Part shown: positions 36,819-45,928 of the stretch, in pieces
Numbering within the stretch: position 1 is the first letter of the stretch
Layout of the letters: each line of letters opens with the position of its first letter
NCBI GenBank assembly: GCA_008711295.1
Contig: VUYV01000015.1
Coordinates: 7,805,035 to 7,869,034 of the forward strand
Length of the DNA: 64,000 nucleotides
Origin: Anarhynchus alexandrinus
Lineage: Eukaryota > Chordata > Aves > Charadriiformes > Charadriidae
Direction: 5' to 3'
Translations under genes and position numbers: made by a program
Notes under the pieces: model-generated
What the model was told of the DNA's origin: nothing
The model's input: the letters and a program-made list of their open reading frames with translations, nothing else
Database searches by the model: none

Positions 36819-37329
36819 ACCATCCTCCTGCTCACATTTCTTAGGGACATCCTCGGGAAGGCAGGATCGGGGCTTGTCTTGCCTTCATCTGATGCCTTCC
36901 CTTGGGAGAGGACTCCAACGCCGGGCTTGCCCCCATCCATCCCACCTCCCTCCACTGGGGAAGTGCAATACTACACAATGACAAGCAGAGATTTTTTCCT
37001 AACATTGGGTTTAAAAGCAAACGAACCTGAGAGAGGAGGGGTTTGCTGACGCGATCCCTATGGTTGCTGCAACNACCATCCTCCTGCTCACATTTCTTAG
37101 GGACATCCTCGGGAAGGCAGGATCGGGGCTTGTCTTGCCTTCATCTGATGCCTTCCCTTGGGAGAGGACTCCAACGCCGGGCTTGCCCCCATCCATCCCA
37201 CCTCCCTCCACTGGGGAAGTGCAATACTACACAATGACAAGCAGAGATTTTTTCCTAACATTGGGTTTAAAAGCAAACGAACCTGAGAGAGGAGGGGTTT
37301 GCTGACGCGATCCCTATGGTTGCTGCAAC
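36819..37329. repeat. Perfect 255-base direct duplication flanking a single N
   Basis: 36819-37073 and 37075-37329 appear identical in every base, separated only by the N at 37074. The second copy continues into new sequence (CAGGGACCAGGTAG). This is what two overlapping contig ends look like when they are joined without merging. The region should be counted once. Confidence 0.95.
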
Positions 37330-38074
37330 CAGGGACCAGGTAGATAGCTCTGAGCTCTGGAAAAGCGAACCCGCCATTGCTGGAAAGGCACAAGAAGACC
37401 TATAAATCCTGTAGATAACACCGTGATGGATCAGTAGTGGCAAGACATTAACCTTCACTCTTGAGGAGACACCCAAATGATAACACCTGTAGCCATGCCA
37501 CTCCAGAGTTATCAGTCTTGTCACTCGTGAAGATAAATCTATCTGACCTAAACCATCATCCTACGCCCCTCCGGCTTCCTCGCTCAAAGTCCTCGTAGAT
37601 ACCAGCAGGGATCAGGAAAATCGCACCTAATAATCAACTGAGTGTGTGTAACAAGGCTCACATGGAAACCATTTCCTTCCAGTATGTTAAAATAATTCCG
37701 CAGAGCGGGGAAAAAAACACGGTAGGCTTGAAGGCCGGTCTGCAGGGAAAGTGCTACATGTCAGTGACAACTGTGGAAGGACAGAAAACAGCTACCAAAA
37801 CCTCAAGGAGCTGTCACGCACAGGAAAATGTAAGTTAATTAAAGCCACTTAAAAAAATACATCTGGGACAGGGGCGTGGGATGTAGGGAGGGAGAATGAA
37901 GTGATATTAAAAGCTCAAACAGATGGTGAATCCCAGACAGGAGGCAAGGAAACCCATTCTGCTAAATCCAGATGAGTCCCTCGCCCCAGAGCCGTGCCAG
38001 AGGGGACAGGGAGAGCCCCCGCTACCCCAGGGCTATGCCTTGCCACCAGGCATTGCATCTTCCCACAGCCCCCA
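37330..38074. other. No gene recognised
   Basis: Unique-looking sequence between two duplicated blocks; nothing supportable was seen. Confidence 0.5.
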
Positions 38075-39841
38075 CGGGGACGCCCAGGCTCAGCAGGTCT
38101 GTCCCTCCTCTGGAAAACACCAGCGAGGTTCCACCGATGCTCTCCTAGACCAAGCGGTGCTCTCTTGGGATTATAAACCCATTTCTTGCCTTCCTAACAT
38201 CTTCCCTCCTGTGCCTACCGCACCATTCAGCTGAAACACAAACCACGGGCAAAGCATCCATCTGGCTAAGAGCATGAGGATGTAATCCCACAAACACACC
38301 ACCAGCACCACCACCTCCACCTTCAGCCTTGGTCCTCCTCCGAGCACAATCTCCCCTGAGCCTCCAGAGTTGACTTGCCTCCTACTATGCTCAAAAGATG
38401 AGTACAGGTTTGTCACGCTGGCCACTGCTGATGTAAAAGCAAAAGGAGAAGGATTTGGATGGGTTCTGTGGAAACATCACACACACAATAGCTTTGAATT
38501 TAGACGACCTGAAGCTCAACAAGACGAGAAGCTTGAAAGCTGCTTTGAGTTGCTTCAAGATACAACCCTACTACTTTGCTTTGACCTTATGGCTCTACCA
38601 CAGGAGACTTTATGGCAATCAGCCCCCAAAGAAACTTAAAATGTTGGCTCTTTGTATATTCCTTTGTGCATTAAATTCAGAAGCGGTACCAAAATACCCA
38701 CACAAGGTTGGGTCATCATGGAGAACCTGCCTCTGCTACCGCTGCCACTCAACCGGCCCCTTGAGACACCCCTGCTTGGAAAGCACCACCGGTCAGCCTC
38801 AGACGGGAAGGGAAACAGCAAAGCGGTCTGCACACCATCAAATCCCCGCTGCGGGATGACAGCCTNCGGGGACGCCCAGGCTCAGCAGGTCTGTCCCTCC
38901 TCTGGAAAACACCAGCGAGGTTCCACCGATGCTCTCCTAGACCAAGCGGTGCTCTCTTGGGATTATAAACCCATTTCTTGCCTTCCTAACATCTTCCCTC
39001 CTGTGCCTACCGCACCATTCAGCTGAAACGCGAACCACGGGCAAAGCATCCATCTGGCTAAGAGCATGAGGATGTAATCCCACAAACACACCACCAGCAC
39101 CACCACCTCCACCTTCAGCCTTGGTCCTCCTCCGAGCACAATCTCCCCTGAGCCTCCAGAGTTGACTTGCCTCCTACTATGCTCAAAAGATGAGTACAGG
39201 TTTGTCACGCTGGCCACTGCTGATGTAAAAGCAAAAGGAGAAGGATTTGGATGGGTTCTGTGGAAACATCACACACACAATAGCTTTGAATTTAGACGAC
39301 CTGAAGCTCAACAAGACGAGAAGCTTGAAAGCTGCTTTGAGTTGCTTCAAGATACAACCCTACTACTTTGCTTTGACCTTATGGCTCTACCACAGGAGAC
39401 TTTATGGCAATCAGCCCCCAAAGAAACTTAAAATGTTGGCTCTTTGTATATTCCTTTGTGCATTAAATTCAGAAGCGGTACCAAAATACCCACACAAGGT
39501 TGGGTCATNTGAAAGTTGCTTTGAGTTGTTTCAAGATACAACCCTGCTACTTTGCTTTGACCTTATGGCTCTACCACAGGAGACTTTATGGCAATCAGCC
39601 CCCAAAGAAACTTAAAATGTTGGCTCTTTGTATATTCCTTTGTGCATTAAATTCAGAAGCGGTACCAAAATACCCACACAAGGTTGGGTCATCATGGAGA
39701 ACCTGCCTCTGCTACCGCTGCCACTCAACCGGCCCCTTGAGACACCCCTGCTTGGAAAGCACCACCGGTCAGCCTCAGACGGGAAGGGAAACAGCAAAGC
39801 GGTCTGCACACCATCAAATCCCCGCTGCGGGATGACAGCCT
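38075..39841. repeat. Block present three times in series across Ns at 38866 and 39509
   Basis: Copy A is 38075-38865 (791 bases). Copy B is 38867-39508 (642 bases, equal to 38075-38716). Copy C is 39510-39841 (332 bases, equal to 38534-38865). A and B differ at two sites by eye (ACACAAACC versus ACGCGAACC near 38237/39029). A and C differ at three (AGCTGC/AGTTGC, TTGCTTC/TTGTTTC, CCCTACTAC/CCCTGCTAC). All breaks fall on the Ns. Serial placement of two haplotypes or unmerged contig ends explains this best. The frames of 89-173 codons seen here are therefore repeated two or three times and are not a gene family. Confidence 0.93.
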
Positions 39842-40176
39842 GTGAGAGGAAGTCTTGCCATGACATCAGCCCGGCCCAGTTGGAGCGCAGGCGCCATGGA
39901 AACGCAGATGGAGAAGGGAGGAGAATCCAGGTTTCCAACACATCTCAGTCTGCTTCCCATCCTCCTTTCTCTGCTGGGATGGGGGAGACACGACAAACCC
40001 AACGCCAACCCAGCGTGGTCCTCCAGAGAAGCCAGGAGGTTGCCAGAATTTGGTTATCCTGGTTAAAAGGGATCTGGTGTAGCGAAGGCCCCAGCTCACA
40101 CAGGAGAAGGTCTGAGATCTCCTTCCTCACCCCGGAGCTCATGTTCTAACCCCAAACCAGAGGCTTTGCTGCAGAT
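39842..40176. other. No gene recognised
   Basis: Short unique stretch between two duplicated blocks, mildly GC-rich. It carries no feature I can support. Confidence 0.5.
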
Positions 40177-40667
40177 CTTTTATTCCAACCCCGGGTAAGA
40201 TTAATTCATCCCAAGTCCCCACGGCTCTGCAGAGAGCGTCACAGCCTGGGATCACCAAATATAGCCCGGTACAGCAACCCCCTCCCTGCCTGCAGCACCA
40301 GGCAGGCGGCCAAGCCCCCCCACCCATGCCCCCAACCCCTTCCCTCCCAAGGGCTATTTCCTTAACGCAGCCCAGCTGCCTCCTGCCCCCACCCGCCACG
40401 GGCTGACAGATTTGTGCAGTCCCCTTAGGGTGGGGTAGGTACATTTATTTCCTCTTTTCCAAAAAAAAAAANAAAAAAAAAAAGGAAAAAAAAAATGCAA
40501 TTAACCTTTTCCTCTCCTCGCAAAGGGCAAGGAACATCCCTGCCACAGAAATGGTTTCGGGACTAAGAGATCTGCTCAGGCAGCTGCGGCGATGCTATTC
40601 TGGCTTTGCTAAAATTAAAGAGCTGAAGTGGTATGTGGGCCTTCACGAAATTGTCATGGAGACCGCA

Positions 40668-40785
40668 AGATTAGAGGACCAGCCGGTGACCTGGGAGGCC
40701 AAGGTCGATTCCCAGCTGTGCCAAGGGATTCTCGCGTGAGTCACGACGTGTTTCTCAACCTCTGTTTCCCCAAAGATAAAAGAAG
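40668..40785 (+). mobile_element. Old MIR-like (tRNA-derived CORE) SINE relic, copy 1
   Basis: It reads TTAGAGGACCAGC, then GGCCAAGGTCGATTCCCAGC, TGTGCCA, GTCACGACG and TCAACCTCTGTTTCCCC, then AAAGATAAAAG. This follows the order of a MIR element: a tRNA-type B box (GGTTCGATTCCCAG), CTGTGCCA, GTCACTTAACCTCT and CAGTTTCCCCATCTGTAAAA. The match is to remembered consensus and has many mismatches. MIR-type SINEs are known as ancient, inactive remnants in amniotes including birds. Confidence 0.55.
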
Positions 40786-41228
40786 GGAAGAGAAACTGAG
40801 CCCGTCAAGAGCACAGACCTACACATGAAAGACCTGGGGGTCCGTAGGAACAGGTAAAACCACAGGACCAGACACTGACCTTATTGCACTCCTGGGAGGA
40901 TGAAGTAGAGAGACCTTCCCATCGAGAGACCTTCCCAGTCCTTCAGGCCGAGCTGCCTGACCCTCTAAGCAATGCCAAGATGAGCAGACCCATAGGTACA
41001 CCTAGGGAGTCCTGCACAGTTCCAAGAAGGAAAGAATAATCCCATCTCACAGACTGTCCTGGGTGCCTCAACCCCCTCTGCCCCTTCCAAAACAAATCCC
41101 GTTTTTCCCACGTTTCCCCAGCATGCCCAGCCCAGAGCACTAATGGACTGCTGCTAGATGGACACACAGTGGGCACAACTCATCTATGGACACAGAAGCA
41201 ACGCAAGGACAACAGAGGAATCACAGCC

Positions 41229-41460
41229 ACTCTTGCCCCTCTACTCCACTCTCGTGAGACCCCACCTGGAGTACTGCATCCAGCTCTGGAGTCCCCAACA
41301 TAAGAAGGACATGGACCTGCTGGAGCGTGTCCAGAGGAGAGCCACGAGGATGATCCGAGGGCTGGAGCACCTCTCCTATGAGGAGAGGCTGAAAGAGTTG
41401 GGGCTGTTCAGCCTGGAGAAGAGAAGGCTCCGGGGAGATCTTATTGCGGCCTTCCAGTCC
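41229..41460 (+). mobile_element. CR1 LINE fragment cut at an N (copy 1)
   Basis: It encodes [40 protein letters not shown] and [20 protein letters not shown] in one open frame and stops at the N at 41461. The missing 3' part is found in the second copy, which shows that the break is an assembly boundary. Confidence 0.93.
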
Positions 41461-41772
41461 NCTTTTATTCCAACCCCGGGTAAAATTAATTCATCCCAAG
41501 TCCCCATGGCTCTGCAGAGAGCGTCACAGCCTGGGATCTCCAAATATAGCCCGGTACAGCATCCCCCTCCCTGCCTGCAGCACCAGGCAGGCGGCCAAGC
41601 CCCCCCACCCATGCCCCCAACCCCTTCCCTCCCAAGGGCTATGTCCTTAACGCAGCCCAGCTGCCTCCTGCCCCCACCCGCCACGGGCTGACAGATTTGT
41701 GCAGTCCCCTTAGGGTGGGGTAGGTACATTTATTTCCTCTTTTCCAAAAAAAAAAAAAAAGAGAGAAAAAAA

Positions 41773-41824
41773 NNNNNNNNNNNNNNNNNNNNNNNNNNNN
41801 NNNNNNNNNNNNNNNNNNNNNNNN
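41773..41824. other. Assembly gap (52 N)
   Basis: A run of 52 N lies in the A-rich stretch of the second duplicated copy. The other copy suggests that about 60-90 bases of A-rich sequence and AATTAACCTTTTCCTC-type sequence belong here. Confidence 0.98.
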
Positions 41825-41932
41825 GGACTAAGAGATCTGCTCAGGCAGCTGCGGCGATGCTATTCTGGCTTTGCTAAAATTAAAGAGCTGAAGTGGTATG
41901 TGGGCCTTCACGAAATTGTCATGGAGACCGCA

Positions 41933-42050
41933 AGATTAGAGGACCAGCCGGTGACCTGGGAGGCCAAGGTCGATTCCCAGCTGTGCCAAGGGATTCTCGT
42001 CTGAGTCACGACGTGTTTCTCAACCTCTGTTTCCCCAAAGATAAAAGAAG
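41933..42050 (+). mobile_element. MIR-like SINE relic, copy 2 (duplicated block)
   Basis: This is the same relic as at 40668-40785, carried in the second copy of the duplicated block. The main change is CTCGTCTGAG for CTCGCGTGAG in the CORE part. It is not an independent insertion. Confidence 0.55.
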
Positions 42051-42493
42051 GGAAGAGAAACTGAGCCCGTCAAGAGCACAGACCTACACATGAAAGACCT
42101 GGGGGTCCATAGGAACAGGTAAAACCACAGGACCAGACACTGACCTTATTGCACTCCTGGGAGGATGAAGTAGAGAGACCTTCCCATCGAGAGACCTTCC
42201 CAGTCCTTCAGGCCGAGCTGCCTGACCCTCTAAGCAATGCCAAGATGAGCAGACCCATAGGTACACCTAGGGAGTCCTGCACAGTTCCAAGAAGGAAAGA
42301 ATAATCCCATCTCACAGACTGTCCTGGGTGCCTCAACCCCCTCTGCCCCTTCCAAAACAAATCCCATTTTTCCCACGTTTCCCCAGCACGCCCAGCCCAG
42401 AGCACTAATGGATGGCTGCTAGATGGACACACAGTGGGCACGACTCATCTATGGACACAGAAGCAGCGCAAGGACAACAGAGGAATCACAGCC

Positions 42494-43001
42494 ACTCTTG
42501 CCCCTCTACTCCACTCTCATGAGACCCCACCTGGACTACTGCATCCAGCTCTGGAGTCCCCAACATCAGAAGTACATGGACCTGCTGGAGCGTGTCCAGA
42601 GGAGAGCCACGAGGATGATCCGAGGGCTGGAGCACCTCTCCCTATGAGGAGAGGCTGAAAGAGTTGGGGCTGTTCAGCCTGGAGAAGAGAAGGCTCCAGG
42701 GAGATCTTATTGCGGCCTTCCAGTACCTAAAGGGGCTACAGGAGAGCTGGGGAAGGACTTTTTACCAGGGCATGGAGTGATAGGACNTTGAACATTAGGA
42801 TTAAACATTTACTTTGAGGGTGGTAAGGCTCTGGCACAGGTTGCCCAGAGAGGTTGTTGAGGCCCCATCCCTGGAGGTGTTCAAGGCCAGGCTGGACGTG
42901 GCCTTGGGCAACCTGGTCTAGTGGGAAGTGTCCCTGTCTATGGCATGGGGGTTGAACTCGATGATCTTCAAGGTCCCTTCCAACCTAAACCATTCTATGA
43001 T
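42494..43001 (+). mobile_element. CR1 LINE fragment, 3' end, with N and missing bases (copy 2)
   Basis: Same insertion as at 41229 but reaching the 3' end: LPLYSTLMRPHLDYCIQLWS, an extra C near 42642 that breaks the frame, [14 protein letters not shown], then an N at 42787. About 40 bases (the [18 protein letters not shown] part) are missing at the N. After it come [24 protein letters not shown] sequence and a 3' UTR ending ATTCTATGA at 43000. It directly abuts the inverted CR1 at 43002. Confidence 0.93.
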
Positions 43002-43362
43002 TCATAGAATCATAAAATCATAGAGTAGTTTGGGTTAGAAGGGACCTTTAAAGGCCATCTAGTCCCACCCCCCTGCCATCAGCAGGGACATTTTCAACTC
43101 AGAGCCCCGTCCAATCTGACCTGGAATGTTTCCAGGGATGGGGCATCTCCCACCTCTCTGGGCAACCTGGGCCAGTGTCTCACCACCCTCAGCATAAACA
43201 ATTTCTTCCTTCTATCCAGTCTGAATGTCCCCTCTTTTAGTTTAAAATCATCACCCCTTGTCCCCTTGCTACAGGCCCTCCTAAAAAGTCTGTCCCCATC
43301 TTCCTTTCGAGCCCCCTTTAAGTCTCGAAAGGCCAATAGGTCTTGCCTGATCACCTCCAATG
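43002..43362 (-). mobile_element. CR1 LINE fragment, reverse orientation, tail-to-tail with the previous one
   Basis: The minus strand has an open frame of 88 codons (43360-43094): EVIRQDLLAFRDLKGA, RKKLFMLRVVRHWPRLPREV, GDAPSLETFQ. It is followed by the 3' UTR and the tail at 43002-43035. The tail ends exactly where the plus-strand copy's tail ends, giving the palindrome ATTCTATGATTCATAGAAT (42992-43010). Confidence 0.93.
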
Positions 43363-44715
43363 CCCATCCAAATGCTACCTAGAGATCTAATAGCTCTGAA
43401 AAAAACCAGGAAAGCGCAGGATAACCCCAGCATCCCGGTCACCATCCCCTCTCCCACCATGAGCAGGTCCTTCTCTGCCGGCTGTGCCAGCTATTGTTGG
43501 GCACATAAAGACCGCTCAACCATCCCCGCTGTCAGCATGCAGCTCATTACTCTGCAAAGGGCTTTGAAATGCTTTGAATATGAAAGGTACTCCATCAGAC
43601 CAAATTCAGCTCCGTTTGCTATTACAATACAGTGCATTTCTTTTGTCTGCGCCTTTTGATGGTGCCCAATTGTTCCCCTCAGTCAGTATTTCGGAGTCAT
43701 TAGTCGGAATTAGTAAAGTTCCCGCTGCCGGACTTTTCCAAGGCTCTGTTCTTGGGCTACAAAGAGTCGATGAGGAGTTGTCCTGCTTTCAGTGAGCTGG
43801 AGGCGCGGCGGGGAGTGTTTCGGGGGGAGCAGGCAGTCTGCTGACTCCACTCTCCCGTCGCAGGCACCGGGAAATGCACGTGCCGACAAGATGCTGCGGG
43901 TGGTCACAGCAGGGCTGGTGCTTCCTGGCCAGGAGGGTACCCAGCCACCTTGGGACCGGGCGAAGGGATTTGCCCAGTCACATCCATATTTAGGCAGCAC
44001 ATCCCACAAAGTTCAGGTTTTTCACCCAGAAATCCCCCACTCCCCGTTTCAAGGCACTAGCACTGAAGAAGTCACCTTCCTCTGGGTGACAGGCCACCTC
44101 CATGGTGAAAACCACTGGATGTGCCTAACCTCTTGCTCATGTTAGACCTTTCCAACTATATCAGAAAGCTTCTTAATAACAAGACACTTTTTCTCCAAAG
44201 GAATTCATACATGGAGCATGCCGGTTCCTCCCTACCCCGCACCCTCTTGAGATGTTCACTTGGACTTAGGAGGAATTTGGTGGTAGGACATTATCTCTGG
44301 AGGATCTTAACCCATCCAGACCTGTGCTCCTGCCTTGGCCAGGCATGCTGGAGTAAGCCAACTCGTAGGGGAAGGCTTGCTGATATATTAGGGAATATCA
44401 CGCCCCACAACACCCAGCTGGCCCAGTTTGGTGATGTCCAATCTACAGGGATGGGCATGCATTTGCCACGGGAAGCCCAGCAGAGAGGGACAGCAGACAC
44501 GGCTGTCCTTGTCCTCCACCAGCATGAATTGGGTTCAACACCAAAGCTGGAGCCTGAGGTCCTCCAGCCCAAGCTCTCAACTCTGAGGGTGGCCAAGGGG
44601 TGTATGAAAGGGGGCATACATGGAGTACTTCTCCGGGTATATCCTCCCGATGGAGAGCAAGAAGCTGAGGTGCTTTCCAATTCGGTGGCTGCACCTGCAG
44701 CACTGCGCTAACAGC
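43363..44715. other. No gene recognised
   Basis: There are no clear repeats. A phrase near 43555-43595 (CAAAGGGCTTTGAAATGCTT, GAATATGAAAGGTAC) resembles the 3' end of an old vertebrate interspersed repeat, with low certainty. The 196-codon plus frame at 44121-44711 has no known motif. Confidence 0.45.
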
Positions 44716-45015
44716 CCTTGATGGACCTTTCGTCCACAAGTTCCCTAATCGGTTTTTGAAGCCATTTATACTTTTTGGCATCCGCAACATCCTGTGGCAG
44801 TGAGGTTCACTGTTTAATTACATGTTTTATAAAAAAGCAAGTCCTTCTGTTTAAGGCCTCTGCCCAATCGTTTCACGTTTTTTCTCTAGCTCTTGTGTTG
44901 CAAGACACAACAAATAACTCTTCCCTGTCCACCTCCACACCATGTAGAGCTTATACGCCCCACTTTAGATACCTCCTCAGCTCCTCCTCCAGACTGAAGG
45001 GCTTAGTCTGTTCAG
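44716..45015 (-). mobile_element. Ancient CR1/L3-like LINE relic, reverse orientation
   Basis: On the plus strand the text runs GATGGACCTTTCGTCCAC, TTTTGAAGCCATTTATAC, TTTGGCATCCGCAACATCCT, GTGGCAGTGAGGTTCACTG, TTTAATTACATGTTTTATAA and GTTCTTGTGTT-like sequence, then CCACACCATG and CCAGACTGAAGGGC. This is the reverse complement of the ORF2 end and 3' region of the old amniote CR1/L3 group. On the minus strand it gives an HWNRLPQDVADAK-like reading, DGFKNRLG-like residues and a FSLEEELRR-like block. It is far more diverged than the standard CR1 copies and has many frame breaks. Confidence 0.62.
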
Positions 45016-45298
45016 CCACTTTTGATGTTGAAGCTGTCCCATATCACTCCCCCTTGTCCCCTTCTCTGTCCTGCTCCCGTCAAACCACAAGTCCTCGTGT
45101 GCCAAATGGGACATACTTTTGGCTCCTTCTTTGTCACCAGGATCCAAAAAAACCATCCGCTGCCCAGTACAGTGGCAGATCCTTGTGAAGACCAGCACTA
45201 GAGAGACATGCACCTCTATGAGCTGATGCCAGCTGAGAGTGAAGGTGGGTCCCACTGCGTTACACACTTTCCAGATATAATACAGCCTCTACGACAGA

Positions 45299-45497
45299 TC
45301 ATAGAATCATAGAATGATTGGGTTGGAAGGGACCTTTAAAGGTCATCTTTCTTACAGTCCCCCTTTAAATGGTGAAAGGCCACAGTAAGGTCTCCCCGGA
45401 GCCTTCTCTTCTCCAGTTGAATAACCCCAACTCTCTCAGCCTGTCCTCACAGGAGAGATATTCCAGCCCTTGGATTATTTTTGGGGCCCTCCTCTGA
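45299..45497 (-). mobile_element. CR1 LINE fragment with internal deletion
   Basis: The plus strand begins with an inverted tail (CATAGAATCATAGAATG, TTGGAAGGGACCTTTAAAGG). After about 53 bases it jumps straight to the GTCCCCCTTTAAATGG and GGAGCCTTCTCTTCTCCAG part. About 230 bases that normally lie between (the [11 protein letters not shown]...[11 protein letters not shown] coding segment) are missing. Either a deletion after insertion or an internally deleted source copy explains this. Confidence 0.88.
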
Positions 45498-45764
45498 TAG
45501 AGGATTCATTCCTTTTCACTCATAAGGAGCTCCAGCAGATATATGAAGCGATGAAGTTGCACGGGCTGTGTCCCATCTAACATTGCTATCTGTCCCCAAA
45601 GACCAAGTTCAGGGACCGCAGCAGCTCTGACTTGCACCCACACCACCTGTGGGTGCAGACCCTTCCGCACCCACCCTGGCCATCCCACCACTGTTTCTGG
45701 ATGCAATGTGGGCACTTGGCCACTACAACCGTGAAACAAAACTAGGAGCAGACCGACCTTACCA

Positions 45765-45928
45765 GACATTACCCAGAGAGGTGGGGGAGTCTCCCACTCT
45801 GGAGACATTCCAAACCCACCTGGACACTGTCCTGTGCAACTGCTGTAGGTGCCCCTGCTATGGCAGGGGGTGGCACTGGGTGAGCTCCAGAGGGNCCTTC
45901 CAACACTGACCATTCAGTGATTCCGTGA
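45765..45928 (+). mobile_element. CR1 LINE tail, plus orientation, contains an N
   Basis: It encodes LPREVGESPTLETFQTHLD and continues into a 3' UTR with GTGCAACTGCTGTAGGTGCC, TGCTATGGCAGGGGGTGG and CCTTCCAACACTGACC. It ends in an imperfect CATTCAGTGATTCCGTGA tail. It is the same subfamily as the 16.9 and 60.8 kb pieces. The single N at 45895 sits inside the conserved GAGGTCCCTTCC motif. Confidence 0.88.

Larger units (their letters stand above)
40177..42786. repeat. About 1.28 kb direct duplication across N 41461
   Basis: 40177-41460 is repeated as 41462 to about 42726, offset by about 1265-1285 bases, with a scatter of single-base differences: GGTAAGATT/GGTAAAATT, GGATCACC/GGATCTCC, CTCGCGTGAG/CTCGTCTGAG, and one extra C near 42642. 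The A-rich stretch inside it holds an N in copy 1 (40472) and a 52-base N run in copy 2 (41773-41824). Both copies carry the MIR-like relic and the start of the same CR1 insertion, so the duplication postdates those insertions or is purely an assembly effect. Confidence 0.9.

Noticed and set aside
38370..39835. Apparent family of repeated small proteins (89 and 111-134 codons)
   Set aside because: The repetition is caused by the threefold block at N junctions, and the proteins themselves match nothing known.
40668..40785. Possible tRNA gene because of the B-box-like GGTCGATTCCC
   Set aside because: There is no A box at the correct distance and no cloverleaf. The downstream sequence follows the MIR SINE layout instead.
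44121..44711. 196-codon open frame on the plus strand
   Set aside because: It has no known motif and ends at the edge of an old LINE relic. It is consistent with chance.
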